From positions 1,364,001 through 1,428,000 of the forward strand of contig NZ_CP022989.1 of NCBI RefSeq assembly GCF_002278075.1: a stretch of DNA of 64,000 nucleotides. Direction: 5' to 3'. Of the stretch, positions 1-9,335 are shown piece after piece; the first letter of the stretch is position 1, and each line of letters begins with the position of its first letter. The DNA is from Paraburkholderia aromaticivorans. GTDB lineage: Bacteria; Pseudomonadota; Gammaproteobacteria; Burkholderiales; Burkholderiaceae. Both the position numbers and the translations under genes were made by a program. The notes beneath the pieces are model-generated. The model did no database searches, was not told the DNA's origin, and was given only the letters and a program-made list of their open reading frames with translations.

Positions 1-189
1 GAAGTGCAGGCATTGCAGACGGTCACGCAAACCAACACGTTGCAGACCTCGAGCAATCTGGCCGATCTGACGCAGACCGACATGGTCAAGACGATCGGCA
101 AGTACACGATGACGCAGGCTGCGTTGCAAGCGGCGCAGCAGGCATTCGCGAAGATTCAGAACATCTCGCTGTTCCAGTACCTGAACTGA
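1..189 (+). CDS. flgL: Flagellar hook-associated protein 3 FlgL, C-terminal end (partial)
   Basis: The gene enters from the left edge, so only about the last 62 codons are visible, read in frame 1 to the stop at 187-189. The tail is an amphipathic helix with many Gln/Ala/Thr residues and ends in ISLFQYLN. That matches the (I/L)SLF-Y(L/I) ending of FlgL, the junction protein between hook and filament. Flagellin ends differently, usually in a polar QVLSLLR-type helix. FlgL sits outside the cell at the hook tip and forms the disordered D0 domain with such a C-terminal helix. Position next to the fli cluster, convergent with fliR, fits the end of a flg operon. FlgL over flagellin is inferred from this tail alone. 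Confidence 0.75.
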   Translation, partial: EVQALQTVTQTNTLQTSSNLADLTQTDMVKTIGKYTMTQAALQAAQQAFAKIQNISLFQYLN

Positions 190-215
190 TGTCACGTGTC
201 GTCTGAAAGGGAGAA

Positions 216-250
216 GGGCGGAACCGGTGTGAGCCGGGTCCGCCCTTTTT
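216..250 (+). terminator. Rho-independent terminator after flgL
   Basis: A 7-bp perfect GC-rich stem (gggcgga at 216-222 with tccgccc at 239-245) is followed at once by five T residues and a further T-rich stretch. It lies 27 bp after the flgL stop codon and points in the same direction. Confidence 0.85.
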
Positions 251-720
251 GTTTTTGCGTGCGCTGCATTGCGCAGTCGATGCTGGCTCTCGAACGCGAC
301 GGCATGCGCCGGCAGTCCCGATCATCTGGCCGGCTCGCTCGATTCGCTCAAGCGCTGACTATCCCATACGCGTCGAGCTGCATAGGATCTCGAGCGAAAT
401 ATCTTGCCGACACTCACGAACCGATTCGATTGTTAATGAACGTGCGCTTTCGCATGGTCAACAGACTGGCAAAACCGGAGTATCGAATCAATGACGCAAC
501 ACAGCCGGGGGTCTCGGCTGAACTGGAAACAGTCAGGTTGGATTGCGAGCGCAAAATAAACACGCCAGAGCCGGCGTAGGAATATTGATGGCTGCAGCGG
601 TCCGGCGTCAGAGCGGCGTCCACATCGTCCATACCGCCGCACAACGGCGTTGTGGATGCCTACGGCGTAGAAGCAGCCGCACCTTCGCGACCGGCGCTCG
701 GTGGCTCAGTCGGGGGCGTG
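251..720. other. Gene-free gap between flgL and fliR
   Basis: About 470 bp separate two convergent transcription units. The open frames here are short, overlap on both strands and show no family resemblance. The only structure I can support is the hairpin at 552-577, described separately. Nothing suggests an RNA gene or a mobile element. Confidence 0.5.
552..577 (-). terminator. Probable terminator of the fliL-R operon
   Basis: On the minus strand the arms acgcc (577-573) and ggcgt (566-562) enclose a 6-nt loop and are followed by a T-rich run (gtttattttg). It lies about 145 bp beyond the fliR stop codon, so it may be a distal terminator. The stem is short, which limits confidence. Confidence 0.5.
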
Positions 721-1503
721 TTACCTGAACCCCGCCGCCACCCGCCCCATCTGGTCGAGGCCCACGTCGAAGAGCCGCACGAAGAACGGAATCATGTTCG
801 GGACCATCAGTTGCAGAAGCAGCATGCCGATCAGCATGGTGAGCGGAAAGCCGATCTGGAAGACTCCGATCTGCGGCGCGGCGCGATTCAGAATGCCGAG
901 CGCGAGGTTGGTGATGAGGAGCGCGACGACCACCGGCAACGACAGCAACAGCCCCGCCGAAAACACCGTGCTGCCGAAGTTCGCCAGCGTGCGCCAGCCC
1001 GGCGCGCCGAGAATGTTCGCCGACACCGGGACCGACTGGAACGTGGCGAGCAGCGCGCTGATCATCTGCAAATGGCCGTCGATCACCAGAAACACCAGCA
1101 TGGCGATGGTGTTCATGTAGCTCGACAGTACCTGGCTGGAACTACTCGCCTGCGCGTCGAAGAAAGTCGCGAAGCCGAGACCCATGCCGAGACCGACGAA
1201 GTCGCCGGTTGCGCTGATCGCCTGAAACACGATCTGCATGGTGATGCCGAGTGCGATGCCGATCAGGAACTGGTTGACGATGATCCACACGCCTTCGGCG
1301 GAAAACACCGTGACTTGCGGCAGCGCGCCGAGCGTCGGCGCGACGATGATCGTGACGAAGGCCGCCAGTCCGATCTTCACGCGGATCGGCAGCGAGCGGT
1401 TGCCGAGCACCGGCGCGGTGGCGACCATCGCGAGAATGCGCACGAACGGCCACAGGAACGCGGTGAGCCAGGCGTTCAGTTGCGCGTAGGTGACGGAAAA
1501 CAT
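721..1503 (-). CDS. fliR: Flagellar export gate protein FliR
   Basis: FliR (260 aa) is a core component of the type III flagellar export gate, where FliP, FliQ and FliR form a helical assembly under the MS ring. The protein is a typical multi-span membrane protein of the usual length. The N-terminal segment has the family-typical W-PF-RI pattern (residues 15-25), followed by RSLPIRVKIGLA and several long hydrophobic helices. It ends about 10 residues after a charged FVRLFDVGLDQMGR segment. The gene is last in the run fliL-M-N-O-P-Q-R, 37 bp after fliQ. No defects are seen. The assignment rests on motif recognition and operon position. Confidence 0.95.
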   Translation of the reverse strand: MFSVTYAQLNAWLTAFLWPFVRILAMVATAPVLGNRSLPIRVKIGLAAFVTIIVAPTLGALPQVTVFSAEGVWIIVNQFLIGIALGITMQIVFQAISATGDFVGLGMGLGFATFFDAQASSSSQVLSSYMNTIAMLVFLVIDGHLQMISALLATFQSVPVSANILGAPGWRTLANFGSTVFSAGLLLSLPVVVALLITNLALGILNRAAPQIGVFQIGFPLTMLIGMLLLQLMVPNMIPFFVRLFDVGLDQMGRVAAGFR

Positions 1504-1540
1504 CGCGGGTCGGCGGGAAAGGTGAGAACCGGCGCGCCGC

Positions 1541-1810
1541 TCAGTTGACGAGCGTCGGAATGTTGGTGAGCGTCTGGCGCAGATAGTCGAGCATGGTCGT
1601 CAGCATCCACGGTCCGGCGATCACCATCGTGACGGCGATCGCGAGCAGCTTGGGAATGAACGACAGCGTGCTTTCGTTGATCTGCGTGGCCGCCTGGAAC
1701 AGGCTCACCACCAGACCGACCACCAGTGCGACCAGCAGCAGCGGCGCGGCAAGCAGCAGGCCGACATACATGGCCTGGTGCGCGAGCGTCATGACGGATT
1801 CTTGATTCAT
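1541..1810 (-). CDS. fliQ: Flagellar export gate protein FliQ
   Basis: FliQ (89 aa) is a small two-helix export-gate subunit. The visible pattern is MNQESVMTLAHQAMYV, a first hydrophobic helix (about residues 17-37), FQAATQINESTLSF (a signature of the FliQ/SpaQ family) and a second helix (about 48-72). The open frame extends 14 codons further upstream, but the ATG at 1810 gives the conserved MNQE-V start and the normal family length, so I chose it. It lies between fliP and fliR on the same strand. Confidence 0.95.
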   Translation of the reverse strand: MNQESVMTLAHQAMYVGLLLAAPLLLVALVVGLVVSLFQAATQINESTLSFIPKLLAIAVTMVIAGPWMLTTMLDYLRQTLTNIPTLVN

Positions 1811-1872
1811 GGCGAGAGGACCGGAAGCGTGAAGGGCGCGAGGCGCGATCAAAAAACCGCGGAAAAAAAGGT

Positions 1873-2709
1873 TTAGACGAAGCTCTGTGCGAGCGAACCC
1901 AGCAGCAACTGCCAGCCGTCGACCAGCACGAACAGCATCAGCTTGAACGGCAGCGAAATAGTCGCGGGCGACACCATCATCATGCCCATCGACATCAGTA
2001 CGCTCGCCACCACCATGTCGATGATGAGGAACGGAATGAAAATCGTAAAGCCGATCTGGAAGCCGGTTTTCAATTCGCTCGTCACGAACGCGGGCACCAG
2101 CAGCGACAGCGGCACGTCTTCCGGACCTTGCATGGGCGCCGCGTGCGAGATGCGGGCGAACAGCGCGAGGTCGCTTTCGCGGGTCTGGCGCAGCATGAAC
2201 GTCTTGAACGGCGCGAGACCGCGGTTGACGGCCGTCTCCATCGGCATCGATCCGTCGGAGAAGGGCTTGTAGCCATCGGTATAGGCCTTGTCGAGCACCG
2301 GCGACATGACGAACAACGTGAGGAACAGCGCGAGGCCGACGAGCACCTGGTTAGGCGGCGTCGTGGTCGTGCCGAGCGCCTGACGCAGCAGCGAGAGCAC
2401 GATGATGATGCGCGTGAAGCTCGTCATCATCAGCACCATGGCCGGGAGGAACGACAGCATCGTGAGCAGCAGCATGGTCTGCACACTCAGCGAGTACGTC
2501 GTGCCGCCGTTCGGGCCGGGACTCGTGTTGAAGGCCGGCAAGCCGGCTGTCTGGGCGAACGACAGGCTCGGCAGCGCGAGCATCAGCGCCGGCAACGCGA
2601 CGGGTGCGACGCGGCGCAGAGCGCGGGCAAACGCGGGGATCATTGTCGCGGCGGCGCCGGACATGCGCGCGGATTGCGCGTGACGCGCCGATGGAAGACT
2701 GAACTGCAT
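1873..2709 (-). CDS. fliP: Flagellar export gate protein FliP
   Basis: FliP (278 aa) forms the pentameric core of the flagellar protein export channel. The N-terminus carries a cleavable-type signal sequence (hydrophobic stretch about residues 33-52, ending SFAQT), as FliP usually does. The family core follows: [31 protein letters not shown] and [14 protein letters not shown], then [14 protein letters not shown] and [14 protein letters not shown] near the end. The start codon overlaps the fliO stop by one base (TAATG at 2707-2711), which fixes the start and implies translational coupling. The upstream in-frame extension runs through fliO and is not used. Confidence 0.96.
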   Translation of the reverse strand: MQFSLPSARHAQSARMSGAAATMIPAFARALRRVAPVALPALMLALPSLSFAQTAGLPAFNTSPGPNGGTTYSLSVQTMLLLTMLSFLPAMVLMMTSFTRIIIVLSLLRQALGTTTTPPNQVLVGLALFLTLFVMSPVLDKAYTDGYKPFSDGSMPMETAVNRGLAPFKTFMLRQTRESDLALFARISHAAPMQGPEDVPLSLLVPAFVTSELKTGFQIGFTIFIPFLIIDMVVASVLMSMGMMMVSPATISLPFKLMLFVLVDGWQLLLGSLAQSFV

Positions 2710-3320
2710 TACTGAACCCCGCTGCCTTGCCCGTTGAAACGTTTGCCGACTTCGCCTTTCAAGGCATCGCGAAAGCGTTGGCCGAAGCTGCCCGGCAGCG
2801 CGGCGCTTGCGCCTGACGCACCGGGTGTGCCGGACTGCGTGGCGCCGGGCGCGTCGACGGCGGCCGAACCGGCCGGCATCGTATGAAGAAGACGCACATT
2901 GCCGGGCGCCGTGCCGAGCACGAGCCACGTATCGCCGATCTCGACCACCGCGACGCGCTCCTTGCCGCCGAGCGAGGCGCCGCCGATCGTTTTCACGAGG
3001 CCGCCGCGGTTCGCCGGCTGCAGGCCGAAGCGGCGTGCGAGCCACGCACAGGCGAACACCAGACCGATCACGACCAGCAGGCCGACGATGGTTTGCAGCA
3101 CCGCGCCGACGCCGAGCGCCGGCACGGCACTGCCCGCACCGACGCCCGAGGCGATTTTCGCGGCGTTGTTGACCGCGTTCATGTCCGCCGCGACAGCGGC
3201 AGATGGTGTGAGCAACATCAAGATCGACGCCGGGGCGCATAGCGTCGCGGCGAAGCTGGCAGCCAGTGCGGCGCGAAACGTAACAGCGCGCGACGCGGCG
3301 CGACCGGCGACGCGTTTCAT
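2709..3320 (-). CDS. fliO: Flagellar biosynthesis protein FliO
   Basis: FliO (203 aa) is a bitopic membrane protein that helps assemble the FliP ring. The order seen is an N-terminal signal-like hydrophobic region (about residues 12-45), a second transmembrane helix (about 74-95, [20 protein letters not shown]), then a cytoplasmic domain with [24 protein letters not shown]. That last segment is the best-conserved part of FliO. A low-complexity Gly/Ala/Ser tail follows. The gene overlaps fliN by 4 bp and fliP by 1 bp. FliO is weakly conserved, so identification leans on the [12 protein letters not shown] motif and on position. Confidence 0.92.
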   Translation of the reverse strand: MKRVAGRAASRAVTFRAALAASFAATLCAPASILMLLTPSAAVAADMNAVNNAAKIASGVGAGSAVPALGVGAVLQTIVGLLVVIGLVFACAWLARRFGLQPANRGGLVKTIGGASLGGKERVAVVEIGDTWLVLGTAPGNVRLLHTMPAGSAAVDAPGATQSGTPGASGASAALPGSFGQRFRDALKGEVGKRFNGQGSGVQ

Positions 3321-3781
3321 CGATTCAACTTCCGGATACGTTCGGACGGCGTGATGATATCGGTCAGGCGGATACCGAACTTGTCGTTCACCACCACCAC
3401 TTCACCCTGCGCGATCAGACAGCCGTTGACCAGCACGTCCATCGGCTCGCCCGCCATGCCGTCCAGTTCCACCACCGAACCTTGAGCGAGTTGCAGCAGG
3501 TTGCGGATCGCGATCTTGGTGCGGCCGAGTTCGACGGTCATCTGAACCGGAATGTCCAGGATCATGTCGATGTCGTTGCGCGTCGAGGTCGGTTCGACTT
3601 TCGACAGCGGCTGGAACACGCCGGCCGTGGCCGCGCTGACTTCCGAATTGTCGTTCTGCTCGGCCAGCGCGCTGGCCCAGTCCGCCATGGCCGCTTCGTC
3701 TTCGGCTGCGGCTGCGTCGGCGGCCAGTTGCGGCTCACCTGCGGGTAGTTCAGCCTCGGGTTTTGCGTTCAGGTCACTCAT
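3317..3781 (-). CDS. fliN: Flagellar motor switch protein FliN
   Basis: FliN (154 aa from this start) is the most distal C-ring protein, involved in CheY response and export-ATPase docking. The first 75 residues are acidic and alanine-rich. The SpoA domain follows (about 78-154): [66 protein letters not shown] two codons upstream (3787) is also open, but the ATG at 3781 has an AAGGTGG ribosome site about 5 bp away and is preferred. It overlaps the fliM end by 8 bp and fliO by 4 bp. Confidence 0.96.
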   Translation of the reverse strand: MSDLNAKPEAELPAGEPQLAADAAAAEDEAAMADWASALAEQNDNSEVSAATAGVFQPLSKVEPTSTRNDIDMILDIPVQMTVELGRTKIAIRNLLQLAQGSVVELDGMAGEPMDVLVNGCLIAQGEVVVVNDKFGIRLTDIITPSERIRKLNR

Positions 3782-4772
3782 ATCCACCTTCCTTCATCGT
3801 GTCGGCTGCGCTGATCATCTTCTGGACCCGCAACGCGTACTGACCATTGAAAATTCCGTAGCCGCATTCCATCACCGGCACGCCATCGACTTTCGCCGTG
3901 ATGTGTTCGGGGATGTTGATCGGCAAAACATCGCCTTTGCGCATGTTCAGGATCTGTTCGAACGTGACCGGCACCTTCGCGAGGTCGGCGGTCAATTCCA
4001 CTTCCGCAGCCTGCACCTGCTGCGACAGCACGCGGACCCAGCGGCGGTCGACTTCGAGCGCCTCGCCCTGGATCGGCGACGACAGAATGTCGCGGATCGG
4101 TTCGATCATCGAGTACGGCATGCAGATGTGCAGCGTGCCGCCCGTCGTGCCGAACTCGATCGAGAACTGCGTGACGATGACGATTTCGTTCGGCGTCGCC
4201 ACGTTGGCGAACTGCGTGTGCATTTCCGAGCGCACGTATTCGAACTGCAGCGGACGCACGCTCTTCCACGACGCCGTGTAGTTGTCGAACACCAGGTTCA
4301 GCAGCTTGTTGATGATGCGCTGCTCGGTCTGCGTGAAATCGCGGCCTTCGACGCGGGTATGAAAACGCCCGTCGCCGCCGAACAGGTTATCGACCACGAA
4401 GAACACCAGGTTCGGATCGAACACGAACAGCGAGGTGCCGCGCAACGGCTTCACGTGGACCAGGTTCAGGTTGGTCGGGATCGGCAGGTTGCGGGTGAAT
4501 TCGCTGTACTTCTGCACCTTCACCGGACCGACGGAGATTTCCGCCGAGCGTCGCATGAAGTTGAAAATACCGACGCGCAACAGACGCGCGAAACGGTCGT
4601 TGATGATTTCGAGGCCGGGCATCCGGCCGCGGACGATGCGTTCCTGCGTCGCGATGTTGTAGGGCCGTACGCCCACACGGTCGCTTTGCTCGGCTTCCGA
4701 ATCGGACTCGCCGGTTACGCCCTTGAGGAGGGCATCGACCTCCTCCTGGGACATGAACTCTTCGTGGCCCAT
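3774..4772 (-). CDS. fliM: Flagellar motor switch protein FliM
   Basis: FliM (332 aa) is the middle C-ring protein and the main CheY-P target. The N-terminus has the CheY-binding peptide in slightly modified form (EEFMSQEEVDALLKG, residues 4-18). The middle domain shows QERIVRGRMPGLEIINDRFARLLR and GLNPVKV-type segments, with LFVFDPNLVFFVVDNLFGGDGRF. The C-terminal SpoA domain (about 250-325) contains PVTFEQILNMRKGDVLPI. Length is normal. The gene lies 65 bp after fliL and overlaps fliN, so switch proteins are translationally coupled here. Confidence 0.96.
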   Translation of the reverse strand: MGHEEFMSQEEVDALLKGVTGESDSEAEQSDRVGVRPYNIATQERIVRGRMPGLEIINDRFARLLRVGIFNFMRRSAEISVGPVKVQKYSEFTRNLPIPTNLNLVHVKPLRGTSLFVFDPNLVFFVVDNLFGGDGRFHTRVEGRDFTQTEQRIINKLLNLVFDNYTASWKSVRPLQFEYVRSEMHTQFANVATPNEIVIVTQFSIEFGTTGGTLHICMPYSMIEPIRDILSSPIQGEALEVDRRWVRVLSQQVQAAEVELTADLAKVPVTFEQILNMRKGDVLPINIPEHITAKVDGVPVMECGYGIFNGQYALRVQKMISAADTMKEGGYE

Positions 4773-4837
4773 TGCTTATTCCTCGTGCGTCCCGTGGCGG
4801 TTAATGATGGCAGCGCTGAATAACGTCACGACCGACG

Positions 4838-5338
4838 TCACTGCACGACGAATTCGGTGAACAGCACGTCCTGGACATGGATCGGCGCGGCACCCTTGTC
4901 GGTCGGCTGTTCGATCAGCGTCCGAAGTTCCGTGGCGAGCGCGCGCTTGCCTTCGAGCGGCGCGAGTTCGTCAGGATGTTTGTTCGACAGCGCGAGCAGG
5001 ATGCGGCTGCGCACTTCGGGCATGTGTTCGGTCAGTTCCTGCTGGGTCTTCGCGTCGGTGAGTTTCAGCGTCAGGCCGATGCGCAGGAAGTGCTGCTGGC
5101 CGTCGTCCGACTGCAGGTTCACGGTCATCGATTCGAGCGGGAAGAACAGTGGCGCCGGTGCCGGAGCCGGGGCGGCGTCGGCCGACGCGGCGGCGGGCGC
5201 CCGCTTGGACATGAAAAACCATACGCCCGCGCCGGCTGCGCCCGCGGCGATGATCGCGATGAGCACGATCAGGATGATGCGCTTCAAGGGGCCCGGGGAG
5301 GCGGGCGCGGCTTGCTGGGTTGCGGTCGTGGTTGCCAT
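4838..5338 (-). CDS. fliL: Flagellar basal body-associated protein FliL
   Basis: FliL (166 aa) is a single-pass inner-membrane protein that rings the stator around the motor. One transmembrane helix (about residues 20-42, IILIVLIAIIAAGAAGAGVW) is followed by a Pro/Ala-rich linker (48-62). The periplasmic domain has the typical FPLESMTVNLQSD, FLRIGLTLKL and EVRSRILLALSNK segments and ends in VLFTEFVVQ. It is first in the fliLMNOPQR operon. No good Shine-Dalgarno sequence is visible before this ATG (only AACCTC), so translation initiation may be weak or the start may be slightly different. Confidence 0.95.
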   Translation of the reverse strand: MATTTATQQAAPASPGPLKRIILIVLIAIIAAGAAGAGVWFFMSKRAPAAASADAAPAPAPAPLFFPLESMTVNLQSDDGQQHFLRIGLTLKLTDAKTQQELTEHMPEVRSRILLALSNKHPDELAPLEGKRALATELRTLIEQPTDKGAAPIHVQDVLFTEFVVQ

Positions 5339-5499
5339 GAGGTTTGCTTTGCTTGCCTTTAGTGCTGGTGATGGTGATTGTTGTTTATTTGGCTGCGGCG
5401 CGATGGGTCGAAAAGAAGGGTTATTGCGGGCTATCTCTCTTTTTTGCTGTTGCTGCGGGTGTTGGCCTTTCCTTGCTTTCCTGGTGATCTATTAGCGTT

Positions 5500-5582
5500 G
5501 CCCCTGTGCGGGGCGGCACTTACTTTCTTTGCATGCCGCAAAGAAAGTAAGCAAAGAAAGCGGCGCCCGGAGAGGGCGCCGC
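5500..5582. repeat. Intergenic repeat with three consecutive hairpins
   Basis: Three perfect inverted repeats lie side by side: a 5-bp stem at 5500-5514, a 12-bp AT-rich stem (5519-5530 with 5540-5551, arm cttactttcttt), and a 9-bp GC-rich stem (5560-5568 with 5574-5582, arm gcggcgccc). Read on the minus strand, the GC-rich stem comes first after fliK and is followed by tttctttgctt, so it can serve as the fliK terminator. The unit resembles an intergenic sequence I recall as common in Burkholderia genomes. Copy number was not checked. Confidence 0.7.
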
Positions 5583-5653
5583 TTGCTGATTCCATAACTT
5601 GATGGTGGTGCTGGAGCTGGCTTGCTGCGGGTGGCCGCGCGCCGGTATCCGCG

Positions 5654-7162
5654 TCAAGCGAATGTGTCGACGAGGCCTACCGTGCGTCGCACCGGCACGC
5701 TCGTTACCGTGTCCATGGTGGCGGCGGCGCCGCCGAACGGGCCGCTCCCGCTGCTCGTACGGCCGCCTGACCGGCCGGAGTCGGCGCTTTGCTGCTGGCC
5801 GCTCTGGCGCGCAAAGCCGTCGCTGACGCTCGCGCTGCCAAGGCCGATGCCGTTCGATTCCATCGCCTCGCGCAACTTCGGCAAGGCGGCTTCCACGGCT
5901 TCGCGCACGGATTGGTGCTGCGAAACGAATAACGCATGGGCATGGTTGTCGGCTACCTGCAATACCACCTGCAATGGTCCCAGGTCCTTGGGGTTCAACG
6001 TCAGTTCGGCACTCTGGGAGTGCGCGTTCGACAGGAACACCACCTTCTGACTCAACGCCTCCTCCCAGTCAGTCGTGCCGACCTGCGGTGACAAGGCATT
6101 GGCCGCTTCCGCCGCGCCGGCATTGCCGGTGGTCTGGACGGCGGCCGTCGTGCTCGCCGCGCTGGCCGCGGCCTGCGTGGCGGCCAGTGCCGCTGTCGCC
6201 GCTTCCGCCGCGCTCTTGAAAGAGGTGAGATCGGCGGTTGGCGTGCCGCCGGTTGCGCTCGCCGTCAATGCGTCAGTCGCAGCCGCCTTTGCCGCTGTGG
6301 ACGGATCTGCCACGGTCGTCGCCGCCGTCGTCATGGCGCTTTTCGAGGCGGTCGTTCCCTTGCCGTCGCCGAACACGCCGGCCGCCAGGGTCTTGCCGTC
6401 AGCGGTTCCGTTCAGCCCGCCACGCGTGTCGGCCTGGCCGTTTGCCGAGGCCGCGGCGCCGGCTGCGGCGCCGCTCGCCATCGCTTGCGCCGGCACGGCG
6501 CCCTGGCCGTTCGCCAACGCCGCCAAGGCAGCCTGCAAGGCGTCTTGCAACGACTTCGGATCCGTAGCCGTGGTTTTTTTGCCCGGCGTGCCGCCGGTCG
6601 TGGTGTCCGTGGCCGTGCCGGGCAACGCGGTCGCGGCGTCCGTCAAAGCGGCGGCGGGGTCGGCGGTTGTCGGCGTGGCGGCGTTGTTCGCGTCGGCTTG
6701 GGCTTGGGCTTGAGCCTGTGCTTGAGCCTGTGCGGCGGCGGCCGCCGCCGCGGTGCCCGCGTCGGTCTGGCTCGCCGTGGCGCCGGTCTTCGGCGGCGTG
6801 GCGCTGGTCTTGTCGGTCGAAGCCTGTTGCGTGTCGCCCGTCGCGGCCGTCGACGAAGCCGAACTCGTCGGCTTGCCGGTGTCGCTGCTGCTGTTCGTGT
6901 CGTCCGCGCTCTTCGTAGCGGGATCGGGCGGCGGCGGAGCGTCGTGCACGCTCGACGAAGACGACGAAGACGACGAAGACGAGGAAGACGACGAAGCCTG
7001 CTGCTGGCTAGCGCTCTGCGCGGCGGCGCTGTTCTGCTGGTCGATGCTTTGCTGCAAGGTTTGCGAGAACGGTTTGGCGTTCGCCGCAGCGGCAATGGCC
7101 GCGCTGGTGGACGTGCTGCTGGCGGAGCCGAGCAGCGAGCCGATCTGTGAGAGAAGCGACAT
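5654..7162 (-). CDS. fliK: Flagellar hook-length control protein FliK
   Basis: FliK (502 aa) measures hook length and triggers the export switch through FlhB. The long N-terminal part is Ala/Ser/Thr/Gln-rich and poorly ordered. It includes a run of 15 serines near residue 70 and an Ala-Gln dipeptide run near 150. The conserved C-terminal hook domain (about 380-465) contains SQSAELTLNPKDLGPLQV and NHAHALFVSQHQSVREAVE, with an LPKLREAMESNGI helix. A TTG five codons upstream is open, but the ATG at 7162 has AGGA at a good distance and starts MSLLSQIGSLL. It is last in the fliFGHIJK operon. The repeats are encoded by tandem triplets and could vary in length. Confidence 0.93.
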   Translation of the reverse strand: MSLLSQIGSLLGSASSTSTSAAIAAAANAKPFSQTLQQSIDQQNSAAAQSASQQQASSSSSSSSSSSSSSSVHDAPPPPDPATKSADDTNSSSDTGKPTSSASSTAATGDTQQASTDKTSATPPKTGATASQTDAGTAAAAAAAQAQAQAQAQAQADANNAATPTTADPAAALTDAATALPGTATDTTTGGTPGKKTTATDPKSLQDALQAALAALANGQGAVPAQAMASGAAAGAAASANGQADTRGGLNGTADGKTLAAGVFGDGKGTTASKSAMTTAATTVADPSTAAKAAATDALTASATGGTPTADLTSFKSAAEAATAALAATQAAASAASTTAAVQTTGNAGAAEAANALSPQVGTTDWEEALSQKVVFLSNAHSQSAELTLNPKDLGPLQVVLQVADNHAHALFVSQHQSVREAVEAALPKLREAMESNGIGLGSASVSDGFARQSGQQQSADSGRSGGRTSSGSGPFGGAAATMDTVTSVPVRRTVGLVDTFA

Positions 7163-7215
7163 AGGGAATCCTGTCAATCCGTCAAACGGGGTGTTCAGTC
7201 AAGTCGAGGCGGCGC

Positions 7216-7665
7216 TCATGCACCTTCGGTGCGCATCCTCAGAATCCGGGCGGCGTGTTCGTCGGCGTCGCGCTGGTCGCGCCGCGCCGTGGTTTTGGCT
7301 TCGGCTGCTTCGCCACGCGCCTGCAGCACTTCATACGAGCCGAGCTTCTGTTTCTGCCGCTGCCAGTCGGGCTTGGCGGCTTCGACGCGCGCGGTGGCCG
7401 TCGCCAGCAGGTTGCGCTGCTGTTCGATGGCGGCGTCGAGCGTGTCGATGAACGCCTGGAAATTGCGCATGTTGCCCGCGGGCATGCCCGTCTGGGCGGT
7501 CGCCGTGAAGCGCGCGTGATATTCGTCGCGATACTGCACGAGCGCATCGAGTTGCGACTGCACGTCGTTGCGCTCACGCTGCGCGCGGCCCAGACGTTGT
7601 GCGGCGGCGTCCACATCGTCCTGAGCGAGGCCAATGAGGGTCTTGATCGGAAAGTGTTTCGCCAT
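7216..7665 (-). CDS. fliJ: Flagellar export chaperone FliJ
   Basis: FliJ (149 aa) is the coiled-coil stalk that links the FliI ATPase hexamer to the export gate protein FlhA. Almost the whole protein is predicted as a two-helix coiled coil: residues 10-60 and 75-145 are rich in Ala, Gln, Arg and Glu with few breaks. One loop holds TGMPAGNMRNFQ (about 58-70). Length is normal for the family, and the gene is 2 bp from fliI and 53 bp from fliK. Sequence conservation in FliJ is low, so helix content plus position carries the call. Confidence 0.92.
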   Translation of the reverse strand: MAKHFPIKTLIGLAQDDVDAAAQRLGRAQRERNDVQSQLDALVQYRDEYHARFTATAQTGMPAGNMRNFQAFIDTLDAAIEQQRNLLATATARVEAAKPDWQRQKQKLGSYEVLQARGEAAEAKTTARRDQRDADEHAARILRMRTEGA

Positions 7666-7667
7666 CG

Positions 7668-9335
7668 TCAGCCTCCTTGGGCAAACAGCGCGTCCAGCAT
7701 CTCGAGACTCGGTTCAAAGTTCGCGCACTCGCGAAAACCTTGCTGCAAAAATGCTTCCATCCGCGGATACAGCGCAATCGCGCGGTCGAGCAGCGCGTCG
7801 CGCCCGCTCGAATACGCGCCGACGTTGATCAGATCGCGATTGCGCTGATAGCGCGACAGCATCTGCTTGAACATACGCGTCTTGTCCAGATGGTTATCGT
7901 CGATCAACGCGGTCATTGCCCGGCTAATCGACGCTTCGATGTCGATGGCCGGATAGTGACCGGCTTCAGCCAGCGAGCGCGACAGCACGATGTGGCCGTC
8001 CAGAATCGCCCGCGCGGAGTCGGCGATCGGATCCTGCTGGTCGTCGCCTTCGGTCAGCACGGTGTAGAACGCGGTGATCGAACCGCCGCCCGCCGGGCCG
8101 TTGCCGGTCCGCTCGACGAGCGCCGGCAGCTTGGCGAACACCGAAGGCGGGTAGCCCTTGGTGGCGGGCGGCTCGCCCACGGCCAGCGCGATCTCGCGCT
8201 GCGCCATCGCGTAACGGGTCAGCGAATCCATCAGCAGCAGCACGTGCTTGCCCTGGTCGCGGAAATATTCAGCGAGCGACGTCGAGTAGGACGCGGCCTG
8301 CATCCGCAGAAGCGGCGAAACGTCGGCCGGCGCTGCGATCACCACGGAGCGCGCCAACCCTTCCTCGCCGAGAATCTGTTCGATGAACTCCTTCACTTCC
8401 CGGCCGCGTTCGCCGATCAGGCCGATCACGATCACCTCGGCGCTGGTGTAGCGCGCCATCGTGCCGAGCAGCACCGATTTACCGACGCCCGAACCGGCGA
8501 AGAGGCCCATGCGCTGGCCACGGCCCACGGTCAGCAGCGCATTGATCGCGCGCACGCCGACGTCGAGCACCTTGTGAATCGGCTCGCGGTTCAGCGGGTT
8601 GATGACCGGCGCGGACAGCGGCGCGTCGGCTTGCGCGCCGAGCGGGCCGAGTCCGTCGAGCGGACGGCCGGAGGCGTCCAGCACGCGGCCGAGCAATTCC
8701 CAGCCGACCGGCAGGCGTTTGGCGCCCGCCATCGGATCGGCGATCGGCGCGCTTTCCAGCGGAAAGACGCGCGCGCCGGGCAAGAGGCCGATCACCTCGG
8801 TGGTCGGCATCAGAAACAGCTTGTCGCCGGAGAAGCCGACCACTTCGGCTTCGGCCATCGGCAGCGAACTGCCTTGCGGCAGTTCGATCATCACTTCGGC
8901 GCCGACCGACAGGCGCAGGCCGACGGCTTCGAGCACCAGACCTGCGGCGCGCGTGAGACGTCCGCAGGCGCGCATCGGCTTGGCGATCGCGTTGCGCGCG
9001 CGCAACGCGTCGAGGCGGCCGCGCCAGGCTTGCATGTGCGGGTTGCTGTCGAGCGCCGGGTCGTAAGGGGCGACGGGAGTGAGCGGGGTGTGGGCGAGGG
9101 TGGCGGATGGCGGGCGCGAAGCAGCCGCGTCGTGGCTCGCGGCGGCACCCGTGGCCGGATGCGCATGCTCCGGATCGCGCAGCGCGGCTTCGATCGCGGC
9201 GACCGCGGCCGCCGCGGGCGTCACCGCCGCTGGGACGTCGGCGAGCGCCTCGGCGCCGAAGGACGCCAGCGCCAGTTCGCGTTCGAGCGGCGTCAGATCG
9301 CTGGCGCGAATCTCTTCGAGCGTCGGCTTCACCAT
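7668..9335 (-). CDS. fliI: Flagellum-specific ATP synthase FliI
   Basis: FliI (555 aa) is the export ATPase related to the F1 beta subunit. Walker A is GSGVGKS (281-287) inside [15 protein letters not shown]. Walker B lies at [13 protein letters not shown] (about 365-378), followed by the [19 protein letters not shown] segment. The length exceeds the usual 440-480 because of a roughly 100-residue N-terminal extension that is Ala/Pro/His-rich and looks unstructured. The first 30 residues may correspond to the FliH-binding helix. It overlaps fliH by 7 bp and is followed by fliJ after 2 bp. Confidence 0.96.
   Translation of the reverse strand: MVKPTLEEIRASDLTPLERELALASFGAEALADVPAAVTPAAAAVAAIEAALRDPEHAHPATGAAASHDAAASRPPSATLAHTPLTPVAPYDPALDSNPHMQAWRGRLDALRARNAIAKPMRACGRLTRAAGLVLEAVGLRLSVGAEVMIELPQGSSLPMAEAEVVGFSGDKLFLMPTTEVIGLLPGARVFPLESAPIADPMAGAKRLPVGWELLGRVLDASGRPLDGLGPLGAQADAPLSAPVINPLNREPIHKVLDVGVRAINALLTVGRGQRMGLFAGSGVGKSVLLGTMARYTSAEVIVIGLIGERGREVKEFIEQILGEEGLARSVVIAAPADVSPLLRMQAASYSTSLAEYFRDQGKHVLLLMDSLTRYAMAQREIALAVGEPPATKGYPPSVFAKLPALVERTGNGPAGGGSITAFYTVLTEGDDQQDPIADSARAILDGHIVLSRSLAEAGHYPAIDIEASISRAMTALIDDNHLDKTRMFKQMLSRYQRNRDLINVGAYSSGRDALLDRAIALYPRMEAFLQQGFRECANFEPSLEMLDALFAQGG

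Noticed and set aside
652..1548. Long plus-strand open frame of 298 codons over fliR
   Set aside because: It is the antisense of fliR, rich in Arg/His/Asp as expected from high-GC shadow frames, and shows no family pattern. Similar shadows over fliI (7677-9494), fliF (10603-12501) and the GMC gene were left out for the same reason.
5378..5602. Plus-strand open frame of 74 codons in the fliK-fliL gap
   Set aside because: Its second half is the hairpin repeat read as protein, and there is no ribosome site. Frames of this kind are common artefacts of this repeat.
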